From NCBI RefSeq assembly GCF_000160835.1, contig NZ_GG700733.1:124367-188366 (forward strand): a stretch of DNA of 64,000 bases. Direction: 5' to 3'. This DNA is from Limosilactobacillus antri DSM 16041. GTDB lineage: Bacteria; Bacillota; Bacilli; Lactobacillales; Lactobacillaceae. Positions 7,918-16,373 of this stretch are shown one piece after another. Made by a program: the position numbers and the translations under genes. Position 1 is the stretch's first letter. Every line of letters begins with the position of its first letter. The notes under the pieces were generated by a model. That model saw only the letters and a program-made list of their open reading frames with translations. It made no database searches and had not been told where the DNA came from.

Positions 7918-8826
7918 CTACGCATCTTCTTTCTCCTTAATCGTCTTCGCGGACGCGGCCAGCTTCTCCGCTTCGGCGGCTGGCAGCTTAACCGGCACAA
8001 TCTTCTCTACCCCGTTCTTGCCAATCACGGCTGGATAGCCAATGTAGGTGCCGAACTGCTCCAGGTAAACCGAGGCCGGCATAAACTCGTGCTTATCGTT
8101 GAAGATCGCCTCGACAATCCGGACCGCGCAGGTTGCAATCGCGGTCGAGGTGTAGCCCTTGCCCGCTACGACCCGAAAAGCGCTCTGGCGAATTTCTTCG
8201 TCCAGTTTAGCCAAGTCCACCTGACCAGCGTCGGCAAATTGACTGATCGGTTGGCCGTCCAGGCGAACCGTCGACCAGGCGGAAAATTGCGAATTGCCGT
8301 GTTCGCCGAGGACAAAACCGCTAACGTTTTGCGGTGCTTCGCCAAAGTGGGCCCCCACTGCCCGTTGCAGGCGCGCCGTGTCGAGGAAGGTTCCCGTCCC
8401 AAAAATCCGCTGGTGGGGCATCCCCGTCGCCTTCTGCAACTCGTTGACAATCGCATCACAGGGGTTGCTGATGTTCAGCAGGATTCCCTTAAAGCCGCTG
8501 GCCTTAATCTTTTGACCGACTTCCGCGGCGTTCTTCTTGTTAATTGGCAGCTCCGCGAACCGGTCCCCCGTCCTTGCCGTCGCCTCAATGTCGCCAAAGC
8601 TGGTGATGACGATGTCGGCATCCGCTAGCTCCCCGTAATCGTTACACTTGAGGACCGCGGATGTTTCCGTCCGGGCAAAGGAGTCGGCAAAGTCGTAATA
8701 TTCCGCTTCGACCTTTCCTTCGTCCTGGTCAATCATGACCAATTCATCAGCCAATCCCTTGAGCAGCAGAATATGGGCTACCGTTGTCCCGACGTGCCCC
8801 AAGCCAATAATTCCAATCTTATGCAT
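7918..8826 (-). CDS. L-2-hydroxyisocaproate/L-lactate dehydrogenase family
   Basis: 302-residue NAD-dependent L-2-hydroxyacid dehydrogenase. The N-terminal Rossmann motif is GLGHVG (8-13), the catalytic His is in GEHGNS, and the NISNPCDAI segment is the form seen in L-HicDH rather than in classical L-LDH (NPVDI). It converts 2-oxo acids to L-hydroxy acids in the cytosol and regenerates NAD. SD AGGAGC precedes the ATG. A consensus cre site lies 18-31 bp upstream of the start (8844-8857), so CcpA repression is likely. The gene has its own terminator. Confidence 0.9.
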   Translation of the reverse strand: MHKIGIIGLGHVGTTVAHILLLKGLADELVMIDQDEGKVEAEYYDFADSFARTETSAVLKCNDYGELADADIVITSFGDIEATARTGDRFAELPINKKNAAEVGQKIKASGFKGILLNISNPCDAIVNELQKATGMPHQRIFGTGTFLDTARLQRAVGAHFGEAPQNVSGFVLGEHGNSQFSAWSTVRLDGQPISQFADAGQVDLAKLDEEIRQSAFRVVAGKGYTSTAIATCAVRIVEAIFNDKHEFMPASVYLEQFGTYIGYPAVIGKNGVEKIVPVKLPAAEAEKLAASAKTIKEKEDA

Positions 8827-8843
8827 GATTAGGCTCCTTTCTC

Positions 8844-8857
8844 TGTAAGCGTTTTCT
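8844..8857. promoter_or_regulatory. cre site (CcpA operator)
   Basis: TGTAAGCGTTTTCT matches the catabolite-responsive element consensus TGWAARCGYTWNCW at every position. It sits between the minus-strand -10-like TATAAT region (8864-8870) and the start codon of the L-HicDH gene, a position typical of CcpA repression. Confidence 0.75.
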
Positions 8858-8878
8858 TACTATTCTATTATACTATAA

Positions 8879-8908
8879 AGAGACTGGCGATTTCTCGCCA
8901 GTCTCTTA
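8879..8908. terminator. Terminator downstream of the iron alcohol dehydrogenase
   Basis: Perfect 12-bp stem AGAGACTGGCGA/TCGCCAGTCTCT with a 4-nt loop. The minus-strand copy is followed by TTTATAG. It separates the iron-ADH gene from the L-HicDH promoter. Confidence 0.7.
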
Positions 8909-8971
8909 TTGTTCATTAAAGATTATCAAGATAACGTGCAAAATGACCACAAATCGTTTGTACTCACCTTT

Positions 8972-10144
8972 TTAGTAAATTCCGTCGTAGGCCTTTTGGA
9001 AGAGCTTAACCACGTCTTCCTTAGTCCCCTTGCGTGGGTTGGAGAAGGCGTTGCCGTCCTTGAGGGCGTTTTCTGCCATCAATTCAAAGTCTTCCGGCTT
9101 GGCACCGATGGCCTTGATGGAGTCCGGAATACCAATGGACTTCGCCAGTTCCCGCATGCCGTCGATCGACTTGTGGGCGGCTTCCATCGTGGTCATGCCG
9201 GTCGTGTCGTAGCCCATGATCTTGGCCAATTCAGCGAAGCGGTCTGGGCAGGCGATGATGTTCCATTCTTCGACTACTGGCAGCATTAAGGCACAGCAGA
9301 CCCCGTGCGGAGCGTCGTACTGACCACCCAGCTGGTGGGCCATGGCGTGAACGTAACCGAGGTTGGCGTTGTTGAAGGCCATCCCGGCCAGCATTTCCCC
9401 TTCAACCATCTTGGTCCGGGCTTCGACGTTGTTACCATTCGCCACCGCTTCTGGCAGGTATTGCTGGATCAGCTTGATGGCCTTTTCACACTGGCTGTCC
9501 GTAATGTCATTGTGGTCCACGGAAACGTATGGTTCCACCGCTTGAACGTAGGCGTCCAAACCAGTAGCCGCCGTCGTCGCCTGTGGAATGCCCAGCATCA
9601 GCATTGGATCGTTGAACGATACCAATGGAATGTTCCGCCAGGAAACCACCACGAACTTCAGGTGGGTTTCTTCGTTCGTGATTACGGCGTGCCGGGTCAG
9701 TTCAGAACCGGTTCCGGCCGTGGTGTTAACGGCCATCAGTGGCGGCAGCGGCTTGTCGAGGGTTTCAATCCCGGCCAGCTTGGTAATGTCGTCACCGTTG
9801 GTCAGGATAATCCCGATTCCCTTACCACAGTCATGGGCAGAGCCACCACCAACCGTGATGATACTGTCACAGTTGTTGTCAAGGTAGATTTGCTTCCCCT
9901 TCTTGATATCACGAATCTTTGGATTTTCTTCGGCACCGTCAAAGACCACGTATTCTACACCGGCCTTTTTCAGTGAAGCCAAGGTCTGGTCCACGGGACC
10001 ATTCTTAATCTTACCGATGTGACCACCAGTAACAACTAAGACCTTGTTCATGTTCAGCATCTTGGCCCGGTCACCGATCTTTTCGATCACGCCGGGGCCA
10101 AAGAAGTTTACGCTTGGCATCAGAAAATCAAATTGTCGTTCCAT
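8972..10144 (-). CDS. Iron-containing alcohol dehydrogenase
   Basis: 390-residue group III ADH. The NAD-binding GGGSAHDCGKG loop is at about 97-107, and the iron ligand region contains HAMAHQLGG and the downstream DAPHGVCCA. Family members reduce aldehydes such as acetaldehyde, lactaldehyde or 3-hydroxypropionaldehyde to alcohols to reoxidise NADH, which suits heterofermentative metabolism. SD AGGTTG precedes the ATG. It is monocistronic with its own terminator. A TTCACAA half-site sits at the start codon, too little to call a Rex box. The exact substrate is open (Fuc O-, DhaT- or YqhD-like). Confidence 0.92.
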   Translation of the reverse strand: MERQFDFLMPSVNFFGPGVIEKIGDRAKMLNMNKVLVVTGGHIGKIKNGPVDQTLASLKKAGVEYVVFDGAEENPKIRDIKKGKQIYLDNNCDSIITVGGGSAHDCGKGIGIILTNGDDITKLAGIETLDKPLPPLMAVNTTAGTGSELTRHAVITNEETHLKFVVVSWRNIPLVSFNDPMLMLGIPQATTAATGLDAYVQAVEPYVSVDHNDITDSQCEKAIKLIQQYLPEAVANGNNVEARTKMVEGEMLAGMAFNNANLGYVHAMAHQLGGQYDAPHGVCCALMLPVVEEWNIIACPDRFAELAKIMGYDTTGMTTMEAAHKSIDGMRELAKSIGIPDSIKAIGAKPEDFELMAENALKDGNAFSNPRKGTKEDVVKLFQKAYDGIY

Positions 10145-10281
10145 TCTTCACAACCTCTTTCTATACGTTATAACAGTCCTATAATTGCATACTTTTCCTT
10201 AGTTTACAATCATTTCCCCAAACCAATTCGGCGGATTTGTCGCATTTTACGGCTATCAATCCTCCGGGTTTGCGTATTCTT

Positions 10282-10839
10282 TCACTTAGCCGAACCAGCC
10301 GCCGACGTTAAACGGCGCTCGAATTCGGTCCGCAAAAGCGCTGCATCACTGTCGTAGCTGTGAAGACGGCGGTCGGCTACGGCTAGCGAATCATTGGGCG
10401 ACAGGCGAATCTCCAGGTTTACCGCCATCACCTGCATCTTGAGGCCACCGACGACCATCCGCATTGCCAGCTGCGCCTGACTGCCGCCATGACCGCCAAA
10501 GGTTACCAGGCTGACCGGTTTACCCGCCCATTCCTTGGCAAGGTAGTCAATTGCGTTTTTCATCACCGCCGGGTAGCCCCAGTTGTATTGCGGGAAGACA
10601 AATACGAAGCCGTCGTAAGATTGGATCAGTGTGCTCCACTGCCGGGTCTTGGCGTGGGTGTAAATTCCCGTAAACGGCAGCCGCGGTTCATCCATCATCG
10701 GCAAGTTCACCTTGGCGAGGTCGACCAGGTCAAAATGAACCTGGTTACTCTTCAATAACTGGGTCCGCAACCATTCAGCCACCTGTGTGCTCCGCCGGTT
10801 CGGCCGGACGCTGCCGACAATAATCGCAACTTTTTTCAT
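10282..10839 (-). CDS. NAD(P)H-dependent FMN reductase
   Basis: 185-residue flavodoxin-fold oxidoreductase. The N-terminal phosphate-binding loop is GSVRPNRRSTQVAEWL, with PQYNWGYPAVMKNAIDYL and SLVTFGGHGGSQ further on, as in NADPH:FMN/chromate/azo reductases. The start chosen (ATG 10839) follows a GGAGGG SD; an upstream in-frame extension of 25 codons has no SD and is not conserved-looking. The role is probably electron transfer to flavin, quinone or xenobiotic substrates. Confidence 0.9.
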   Translation of the reverse strand: MKKVAIIVGSVRPNRRSTQVAEWLRTQLLKSNQVHFDLVDLAKVNLPMMDEPRLPFTGIYTHAKTRQWSTLIQSYDGFVFVFPQYNWGYPAVMKNAIDYLAKEWAGKPVSLVTFGGHGGSQAQLAMRMVVGGLKMQVMAVNLEIRLSPNDSLAVADRRLHSYDSDAALLRTEFERRLTSAAGSAK

Positions 10840-10886
10840 CTGAATCCCTCCAAATCTTATCTTGCTACTGGTTAGTATAGTCCAAA

Positions 10887-10925
10887 TAAAAAGGAACCGG
10901 CCACCAATTCGCACGCCAGTTCCAA
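10887..10925. terminator. Terminator downstream of the LPXTG gene
   Basis: GGAAC.GGC pairs with GCC.GTTCC with one internal mismatch, and the minus-strand copy runs into TTTTTA. It lies just past the surface-protein stop codon. Confidence 0.6.
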
Positions 10926-10931
10926 AGTTCG

Positions 10932-12233
10932 TTACTGATTTTCTTTCTTACGCCGCAGGAAACCAAACGTCAGCAGCTGGGCCATTAGTCCGAGGATGGC
11001 CGCTCCAGTAACCGTCGCGGCGCGATTTTCGCCAGTTCCAGTGGCTGGCAGGGTCGCGTTCTGCTTCTGGTTAATACTGCTGGTAGCGGAAGCACCCGCC
11101 GCTGCTTGGACTGACTGTTCGCCGCCAGTTGGCGTTACCGCGGTCGGCACGGGCACTGGTTGACTTTGCTGACCACCAATCGTGCTGCCAGTATTTCCGC
11201 CGGTCGTACCAGTCCCCGGTTGAGTGCCGGTGTCTGGACCAGTTGGTTGGTCATCACTGCCCTGGTCTGAGCTCCCTGGCTGATCCGGTTGGGCTGTGAA
11301 AACCGGTGTTAGATTAACCGTCTTTTCAACCAGTGCTGGGGTGTCAAGGTCGATGATCGTTCCCGCAACAAACAGGTCGGCAGCTTGGTAGCCAGCTGGA
11401 GCGGTAACGTAGTGGTCATCAAACTTCGGCAATGCCGTCAGGTACACCTTTTCTCCCGTCCGCAGATTCAGTTCATACCGGAGGGTCACCGTCTGTTTCT
11501 GCGAATGCAGCTGATGGCGGTTGCCCTGGTCATCAACTCCCCAGATCACCTGCTCAACGTCCTTGTTTTCCGTTCGCTGTTCCCGCCGGTGGCGAACGGA
11601 AATTTCGAGGTCAATGATTCCACCCTCGAAGGAATGAAAATGGTACCACGCTTGTGGATCAACCACCTCTAAACCTAACTGGTGCAGGTAATCCCGGTTC
11701 AGGTCTTCTCCGGAAAAGGCAAGGTGGTAGTCAGGATGAAAGTGCACGTAGTCACGCCAGTTGCTTTCAGTATCATTGAAGATGATCGTCACACAGACCT
11801 CGCGGTACGGATCCGCTTTTTCTGCCTGCGCGGTCGGATTAACAAGCGCCGGGTTTTCCGGCTGCCCTTCCGCATTAATTCCCGCTGTCGCCTGCGTCGG
11901 GGCCGCCGTTGCCGGCTGGCTGGTTCCAGCTTCCGGAGTGCCTGTTACCGCCTGCTGAGCTGAATCAACTGTCGTTGCCCCGGTTGTCGATTCCACTGTA
12001 CCTGGGGCAGGCGGCACGTCCCCCGCACCCGTCGACCCGTTAGTCACCAGTTGACTGCTCACCGCTGCTGGTGCCGGCGAAGTAAGCTCGTCAGCTGAAG
12101 CCTGGCTTCCGTACAGGAAGGTTAGCCCTAAGAGGACCGACGCTACCCCGCCCATTATTTTTCTGAGGCCGAAGCGTTGTTTGCTGGCGCTCAGCTTGCG
12201 TTCCATCGCGAAACGATTATTTTTTGAAAACAT
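10932..12233 (-). CDS. YSIRK-type LPXTG cell-wall-anchored protein, Mub-like
   Basis: 433 residues exported and covalently anchored to peptidoglycan. The signal peptide is of YSIRK type (RFGLRKIMGG followed by a hydrophobic stretch ending at ASAD). A Thr/Ala/Pro-rich linker (about 45-130) follows, then a folded part (about 140-300) with TVTLRYEL, TAPAGYQA and VEKTVNLTPVF, which resembles mucus-binding (Mub) repeats. Next come a Ser/Gly/Asp/Thr stalk and the sortase signal LPATG with hydrophobic segment and RRKKENQ tail. Start ATG 12233 has SD AGGAGG. A promoter TTGTCC-17 bp-TATATT lies on the minus strand at 12350-12378. A role in adhesion is inferred. Confidence 0.85.
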   Translation of the reverse strand: MFSKNNRFAMERKLSASKQRFGLRKIMGGVASVLLGLTFLYGSQASADELTSPAPAAVSSQLVTNGSTGAGDVPPAPGTVESTTGATTVDSAQQAVTGTPEAGTSQPATAAPTQATAGINAEGQPENPALVNPTAQAEKADPYREVCVTIIFNDTESNWRDYVHFHPDYHLAFSGEDLNRDYLHQLGLEVVDPQAWYHFHSFEGGIIDLEISVRHRREQRTENKDVEQVIWGVDDQGNRHQLHSQKQTVTLRYELNLRTGEKVYLTALPKFDDHYVTAPAGYQAADLFVAGTIIDLDTPALVEKTVNLTPVFTAQPDQPGSSDQGSDDQPTGPDTGTQPGTGTTGGNTGSTIGGQQSQPVPVPTAVTPTGGEQSVQAAAGASATSSINQKQNATLPATGTGENRAATVTGAAILGLMAQLLTFGFLRRKKENQ

Positions 12234-12349
12234 ATTTAGCTTCCTCCTGTGTTCATAAAAAAGTTGGATCTGCAGCTTTTCCATCCAGCACAAGTTAGCG
12301 GGAGTTAAACCTATTTCCTTATTTGCTTTCCAGATTGTTCGCTGATTTA

Positions 12350-12378
12350 AATATACATTATGAGCATATCACGGACAA
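12350..12378 (-). promoter_or_regulatory. Promoter of the LPXTG gene
   Basis: Minus-strand TTGTCC (12373-12378) and TATATT (12350-12355) with a 17-bp spacer, in the 293-bp gap between rlmH and the surface-protein gene. The rest of that gap holds only the rlmH terminator and AT-rich DNA. Confidence 0.6.
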
Positions 12379-12470
12379 TATAATGCGAAATTACATATGA
12401 TTTCTTAACCTTCTTGAGAAATAATTTAGAAATCCCTTTCATCCCCACCACGTCTGCCTTTAAAAAGCAA

Positions 12471-12515
12471 CAGGCGGCCAGCATTTCCTCTTCCAGGAAC
12501 TTACTAGCCGCCAAG
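12471..12515 (-). terminator. Terminator downstream of rlmH
   Basis: GGCGGC..AG and CT..GCCGCC arms around a long loop. On the minus strand the hairpin is followed by TTGCTTTTTAAA. Confidence 0.55.
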
Positions 12516-12526
12516 CAACTGATGGT

Positions 12527-13006
12527 TTATTTATGGTAGGGCAAGCCATTAATAATGGTAAAAGCCCGGTAAACCTGTTCGGTCAGTACCAGCCGCATCA
12601 GCTGGTGGGGCAGGGTGAAGCGGCCAAAGGAAATTTGGGTATCGGCCCGCTTGAGCACCGCCGGACTCAGCCCCAGGGAACCGCCAATCACAAAGGTAAT
12701 GTCGCTGTGGCCGTACGTCGTCAGCTGGTTGATTTCCTTGGCGAACTCCTCGGACGTCCGTTCCTTGCCCTTGATAGCGAGTGCGAAGACGTATTCACGG
12801 TCCTTGATCTTACTCAGGATTCGTTCTCCCTCCTTGGCCATCACCTCGTCCATTTCGGCCTGGCTCAAGGACTCAGGAGCTTTCTCATCCGGAACTTCCA
12901 CAATCTCAAACTTGCAAAAGCGCCCCAGCCGCTTCGCATACTCCGCAATCCCGGCCTTAAAATACTTCTCTTTCAGCTTTCCGACACCGATTATTTTGAT
13001 ATTCAA
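12527..13006 (-). CDS. rlmH: 23S rRNA pseudouridine(1915)-N3-methyltransferase RlmH
   Basis: SPOUT methyltransferase of 159 residues, the usual family length, when started at TTG 13006 ([16 protein letters not shown]). The upstream in-frame extension of 11 codons is rejected because it overlaps DnaA-box sequence and is not part of the family. The knot region is present as FVIGGSLGL and the C-terminus ends [33 protein letters not shown], read here in two parts. It methylates Psi1915 of helix 69 in 70S ribosomes. In Firmicutes it commonly closes the walRK-htrA region near oriC, as here. Confidence 0.95.
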   Translation of the reverse strand: MNIKIIGVGKLKEKYFKAGIAEYAKRLGRFCKFEIVEVPDEKAPESLSQAEMDEVMAKEGERILSKIKDREYVFALAIKGKERTSEEFAKEINQLTTYGHSDITFVIGGSLGLSPAVLKRADTQISFGRFTLPHQLMRLVLTEQVYRAFTIINGLPYHK

Positions 13007-13008
13007 AC

Positions 13009-13341
13009 TTATCCACCACTTTCCACACGTTTTCCACAAAGTTATCCACAGGCTGTTAAAAGCCCACCAGGGATCTCCGAATGTTCGCTTCTCCGTTTCC
13101 GCGAAAAGCGCTTTCTGAGAGCAAACTTATCCACAGTTGTCCACAAAAACAACCGTTCCCTTCCCCAAGGTTAAATCGCCGTCAAATCAACGTTTATCAG
13201 GGCACATCTCTAAATGTTATCCACTTATCCACCGGTCACCGGTTAGCCTGTGGATAACTTTCAACTGGTAAAAATACCGGTAAATCAACTTTTGAAATTT
13301 CAGCTACTCTTCCCCATAACTTATCCACCGAGTTTTCCACA
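13009..13341. other. DnaA-box cluster outside oriC
   Basis: The non-coding region between rlmH and the pgpA-like gene holds about ten DnaA-box matches. Perfect TTATCCACA or its complement: 13042-13050, 13127-13135 and 13249-13257 (minus). One- or two-mismatch or TTTTCCACA forms: 13009-13017, 13030-13038, 13137-13145, 13217-13225, 13225-13233, 13321-13329 and 13333-13341. It is followed by AT-rich DNA (13350-13470) with an ACGT-rich dyad (13387-13397). It is 38 kb from dnaA, so it is more likely a DnaA-titrating or regulatory cluster than a second origin. Confidence 0.75.
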
Positions 13342-13544
13342 GTTAATTTCGCCGGTTATTCTATCATAAATCTTTCCCAAAATAACACGTCACGTGGTAT
13401 TTGTGCAACACCCCGTGGCAAAATGAATTTTATTCCACAAAAAGTATGAATTATTCGTTTTTAAAGGTTTAAATTTGGGTAAAATCCGTCCCTGTCCCAC
13501 GCCAATTCCCCAAACGGACCGCCCGACTTTTGCACAGGCAAGTA

Positions 13545-13583
13545 AAAAAGGCTTCCGGGGCGGTAAAGCCTCCGCAAGCCATT
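13545..13583 (-). terminator. Terminator downstream of the pgpA-like gene
   Basis: On the minus strand GGCTT..GCGG pairs with CCGC..AAGCC and is followed by a run of six T. It sits 14 bp after the stop codon. The remaining sequence from 13342 to 13545 shows only AT-rich DNA. Confidence 0.65.
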
Positions 13584-13596
13584 GCTGCTTTCTATC

Positions 13597-14094
13597 TCAT
13601 GCGTACTTATGGGCAATCTTCCCCGATACGGCGGCAACAATCGCCGCGAGCAGGTCATCAATAAAGGTGTTCACGTGGCCCGCGTCAGTATCATACTTGG
13701 CAATGATACCTTTCTTGACCCGGTCGAAGTAGCCAAAATTGGTTGTCCCGATCGTCCCGTAGATGTTGGCGATTTGCAGGGCCAGGGTTTCGTCGACCCC
13801 GAACACCCCCGCGTCATTTTTAATGATACTCGACAGCGGTTCTGCGACCGCGCCGGCCTCCGTCAGCCGGTCCAATTCCAGCATGACCATCGCATTGTTG
13901 AGCAGTTCCCGCTTATGCAAGGCGTCCTGGAGGTATTCGTTGACCCGGTCCATCGTCAGCGTCGGTTCAAACTCGATTTGTGAATGATAGATAATGTCAG
14001 CCAGGTCGGCTAAGTTGACCCCCCGGTCCTTGAGCCGGCCAACCACAAATTCATAGGCCTTGGTATCAGGGTACTTAAACTTCCGGTTATTCAT
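13597..14094 (-). CDS. Phosphatidylglycerophosphatase A-like protein (YutG/PgpA)
   Basis: 165 residues. The pattern GVNLADLADIIYHSQ at the N-terminus, HKRELLNNAMVMLELDRL, FGVDE, YGTIGTTNFGYFDRVKKGI and the end VNTFIDDLLAAIVAAVSG is that of the YutG/PgpA family. Start ATG 14094 has SD GGAGGAGC; the 12-codon upstream extension is not needed. PgpA dephosphorylates phosphatidylglycerophosphate, though the YutG branch is not well characterised. It lies between htrA and rlmH, a position that often has no such gene in relatives. Confidence 0.8.
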   Translation of the reverse strand: MNNRKFKYPDTKAYEFVVGRLKDRGVNLADLADIIYHSQIEFEPTLTMDRVNEYLQDALHKRELLNNAMVMLELDRLTEAGAVAEPLSSIIKNDAGVFGVDETLALQIANIYGTIGTTNFGYFDRVKKGIIAKYDTDAGHVNTFIDDLLAAIVAAVSGKIAHKYA

Positions 14095-14151
14095 CTCTGT
14101 GCTCCTCCGTTCCAAAGATTTTAATTGCATTTTACCACTTTATCAAAAAAA

Positions 14152-14193
14152 TGGCGGTTTCCCGCACGTCAATCAGTGCGCAAACCCGCCAGA
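14152..14193 (-). terminator. Terminator downstream of htrA
   Basis: TGGCGG.GTTT.GCGCAC arms pair with GTGCG.GAAAC.CGCCA on the minus strand, followed by seven T. It ends the walR-to-htrA transcription unit. Confidence 0.75.
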
Positions 14194-14204
14194 ATTAAAA
14201 GTTA

Positions 14205-15479
14205 TTATTCGCCGGCCCCTTGCTGTTGCTGGCTGTTATCAGTGGCACTCGCTGCCTTGGTCAGGTGGACCGTGGCCGTCTGCTGCTGGCCGTCGCGGTA
14301 GAAGGTAATCTTGACGCTATCGCCCACCTTGTACTTGTACAGGGCCGCCCGCAGTTCACCGGTATTGTTGATGGTCTTGTCCCCTAACTTCGTGATGACG
14401 TCGTACTTCTTCAAGCCGGCGTTATCGGCTACGGAACCATCCGCAACCTGGGCAATCACAACCCCCTTGGTGATGTTGCTTGGCAGCTTTAAGACCGACT
14501 TCTGCTGGTCAGTCGTGACGTTGCTCAGGTCAATCATCCCAATGCCGAGGGCTGGCCGCGAAATCTTCCCGTTCTTCACCAGCTGGTTGATGATGCTGAC
14601 CACTTCGTTGCTTGGAATGGCAAAACCCATCCCCTCGACTGAGGAACCGTCGTTGTTCGAAGCCAGCTTCATCGAGTTGATCCCGATGACCTGCCCCGCC
14701 ATGTTAATCAGCGGGCCACCGGAATTACCGGAGTTAATTGCCGCGTCGGTCTGGATAACCGAGGTTAAGGTACCGTCAGTCCCCGCCTTTAGGGTCCGGT
14801 TCTTGGCGGAAACGATCCCCTTAGTAACGGTGTTGGCGTACTCGCTCCCCATTGGCGAACCGATCGCCAAAACATCCTGACCGGTGGTAATGGAATTGGA
14901 ATTACCGAATGACGCCACCGTCTTCACGTTGGCGGAGTTAATCTTTAAGACCGCCAAGTCGGTTGCCGCATCGCTCCCCACGAGGTCCGCATCGACCTTC
15001 TTGCCGTTGCTCATGATTACCTGGAGCGCACTGGAGCCGGCGACCACGTGGTTATTAGTAACTATGTAAGCCGCGTTGCCAGACTTCTTGTAAATCACCC
15101 CAGACCCTTCGCTGGCCGTCTGGAGCTTGTTGTTATCACTGCTTTGGTTACTGCCATCGACCCGGCCACCGATGCCAAAGACGTCCAGCATCCCGTTGTT
15201 CTGTTGGACCTTCTGCTTGTTAATCACGCTGACCACCGCTCCTTGAACCGCGTTGTACGCCTTGGTCGAAGCGGTGTTTAATTCCGCCTTGTTGCCGTTG
15301 ACCTTCGTGCCGCCGTCCTGGTTTGAACCGCTCGGCACCTTGGTGCTGACGACCGCTTCATGGTGCTGAATCACACCATTGATGCCCAGTGCAACGCCGC
15401 CCCCAATTAGGCCGGCGACCAGGCCGATACCAGCAACTTTCGCCCAAAACCGGTTGCTACGGAGTTTTTGATCGCTCAT
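14205..15479 (-). CDS. htrA: Membrane-anchored serine protease HtrA (DegP family)
   Basis: 424 residues: an N-terminal cytoplasmic tail and one TM anchor (about 14-34), a Ser/Thr/Asn-rich linker, a trypsin-like domain with catalytic His in NNHVVAG, Asp in TDLAVLK and Ser in GNSGGPL, and one PDZ domain in the last 100 residues. It acts outside the membrane in quality control of secreted proteins. It is transcribed away from oriC at the end of the walRKHIJ group, separated from walJ by 71 bp, which leaves room for a promoter of its own. Confidence 0.95.
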   Translation of the reverse strand: MSDQKLRSNRFWAKVAGIGLVAGLIGGGVALGINGVIQHHEAVVSTKVPSGSNQDGGTKVNGNKAELNTASTKAYNAVQGAVVSVINKQKVQQNNGMLDVFGIGGRVDGSNQSSDNNKLQTASEGSGVIYKKSGNAAYIVTNNHVVAGSSALQVIMSNGKKVDADLVGSDAATDLAVLKINSANVKTVASFGNSNSITTGQDVLAIGSPMGSEYANTVTKGIVSAKNRTLKAGTDGTLTSVIQTDAAINSGNSGGPLINMAGQVIGINSMKLASNNDGSSVEGMGFAIPSNEVVSIINQLVKNGKISRPALGIGMIDLSNVTTDQQKSVLKLPSNITKGVVIAQVADGSVADNAGLKKYDVITKLGDKTINNTGELRAALYKYKVGDSVKITFYRDGQQQTATVHLTKAASATDNSQQQQGAGE

Positions 15480-15550
15480 TTTTCATTCCTCCAAATCAGT
15501 TATCACTAATAACCATAACGTATAGTTGTGAAAAAAGATTGAAATTCCTG

Positions 15551-16357
15551 TTATATGACCATTAACTTGCTCGGCTCTTCCGGTTCGGCATCCACCAGCT
15601 GAAAGTCCTGGTCAACCCCAAAGTCATGCTGTTGCATCAGACTGGCCACGGTCAGGTGGGCCAGGGAGCGCATATTATTGTGCTGGCTGCGGTGACCCAG
15701 GAAGATTTCCTTGGTCCGCCGCCCAATGACACTCATCAGCGCGTCAGCCCCCTCTTCGTTTGAGAGGTGCCCATCATCGCCGAGGATCCGCTGCTTGAGC
15801 GGCCACGAGTACGGCCCCATCCGGAGCATTTCGGTGTCGTGGTTGCATTCCATCAGGTAGGCGTCGGCGTCGCGAATCGTTCCCGCAACCCGGTCAGAAA
15901 CGTAGCCGGTATCGGTTAGAATGCAGAAGGTCTTATTATCGTGGTGGACCTGGTAAAACTGCGGTTCGGCCGCGTCATGCGAGACGGCAAAACTCTCAAT
16001 ATCGAGGTCGCCCAGGGTTTGCACACTGTTCGGGTTAAAGATAAACTTCTGCTCGTCCGGAATTGCCCCGACCTTGTTGGCCATCGCCTGCCAGGTGCCG
16101 CGGTTCGCATAGACTGCCATACCGTAACGACGGGCCAAGACCCCAACCCCATGACAGTGGTCACTGTGTTCGTGGGTGACGAAGATGGCCTCAACATCGG
16201 CGAGGGACCGGTCGATTTTGGCCATCAAGCCCTCAATTTTCTTGCCGCTCAGTCCGGCGTCAATCAAGATCCGGTGCTGGTCGGTCTCCAAGTAAGTAAC
16301 GTTGCCAGTGCTTCCGCTGGCAAGAATGCTGTAACGTAATGGATTCTGCTCTGCCAC
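15551..16357 (-). CDS. walJ: MBL-fold hydrolase WalJ (YycJ/VicX)
   Basis: 268-residue metallo-beta-lactamase-fold protein with the zinc motif THEHSDHCHG, N-terminal LASGSTGNVTYLE and later metal ligands in TDTGYVSD. WalJ/VicX is conserved in the walRK operon of Firmicutes and has been linked to cell division, DNA replication coordination and stress. The gene starts 16 nt after walI and is co-transcribed with it. Confidence 0.93.
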   Translation of the reverse strand: MAEQNPLRYSILASGSTGNVTYLETDQHRILIDAGLSGKKIEGLMAKIDRSLADVEAIFVTHEHSDHCHGVGVLARRYGMAVYANRGTWQAMANKVGAIPDEQKFIFNPNSVQTLGDLDIESFAVSHDAAEPQFYQVHHDNKTFCILTDTGYVSDRVAGTIRDADAYLMECNHDTEMLRMGPYSWPLKQRILGDDGHLSNEEGADALMSVIGRRTKEIFLGHRSQHNNMRSLAHLTVASLMQQHDFGVDQDFQLVDAEPEEPSKLMVI

Positions 16358-16373
16358 TCCAAGTGCTCCTTTT

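Noticed and set aside
10140..10160. Rex operator at the iron ADH start
   Set aside because: Only one half-site (TTCACAA) is present at the expected spacing.
13009..13470. A second replication origin at the rlmH DnaA-box cluster
   Set aside because: Gene orientation does not switch here. dnaA/dnaN at 49-51 kb carries the trio element and the switch.
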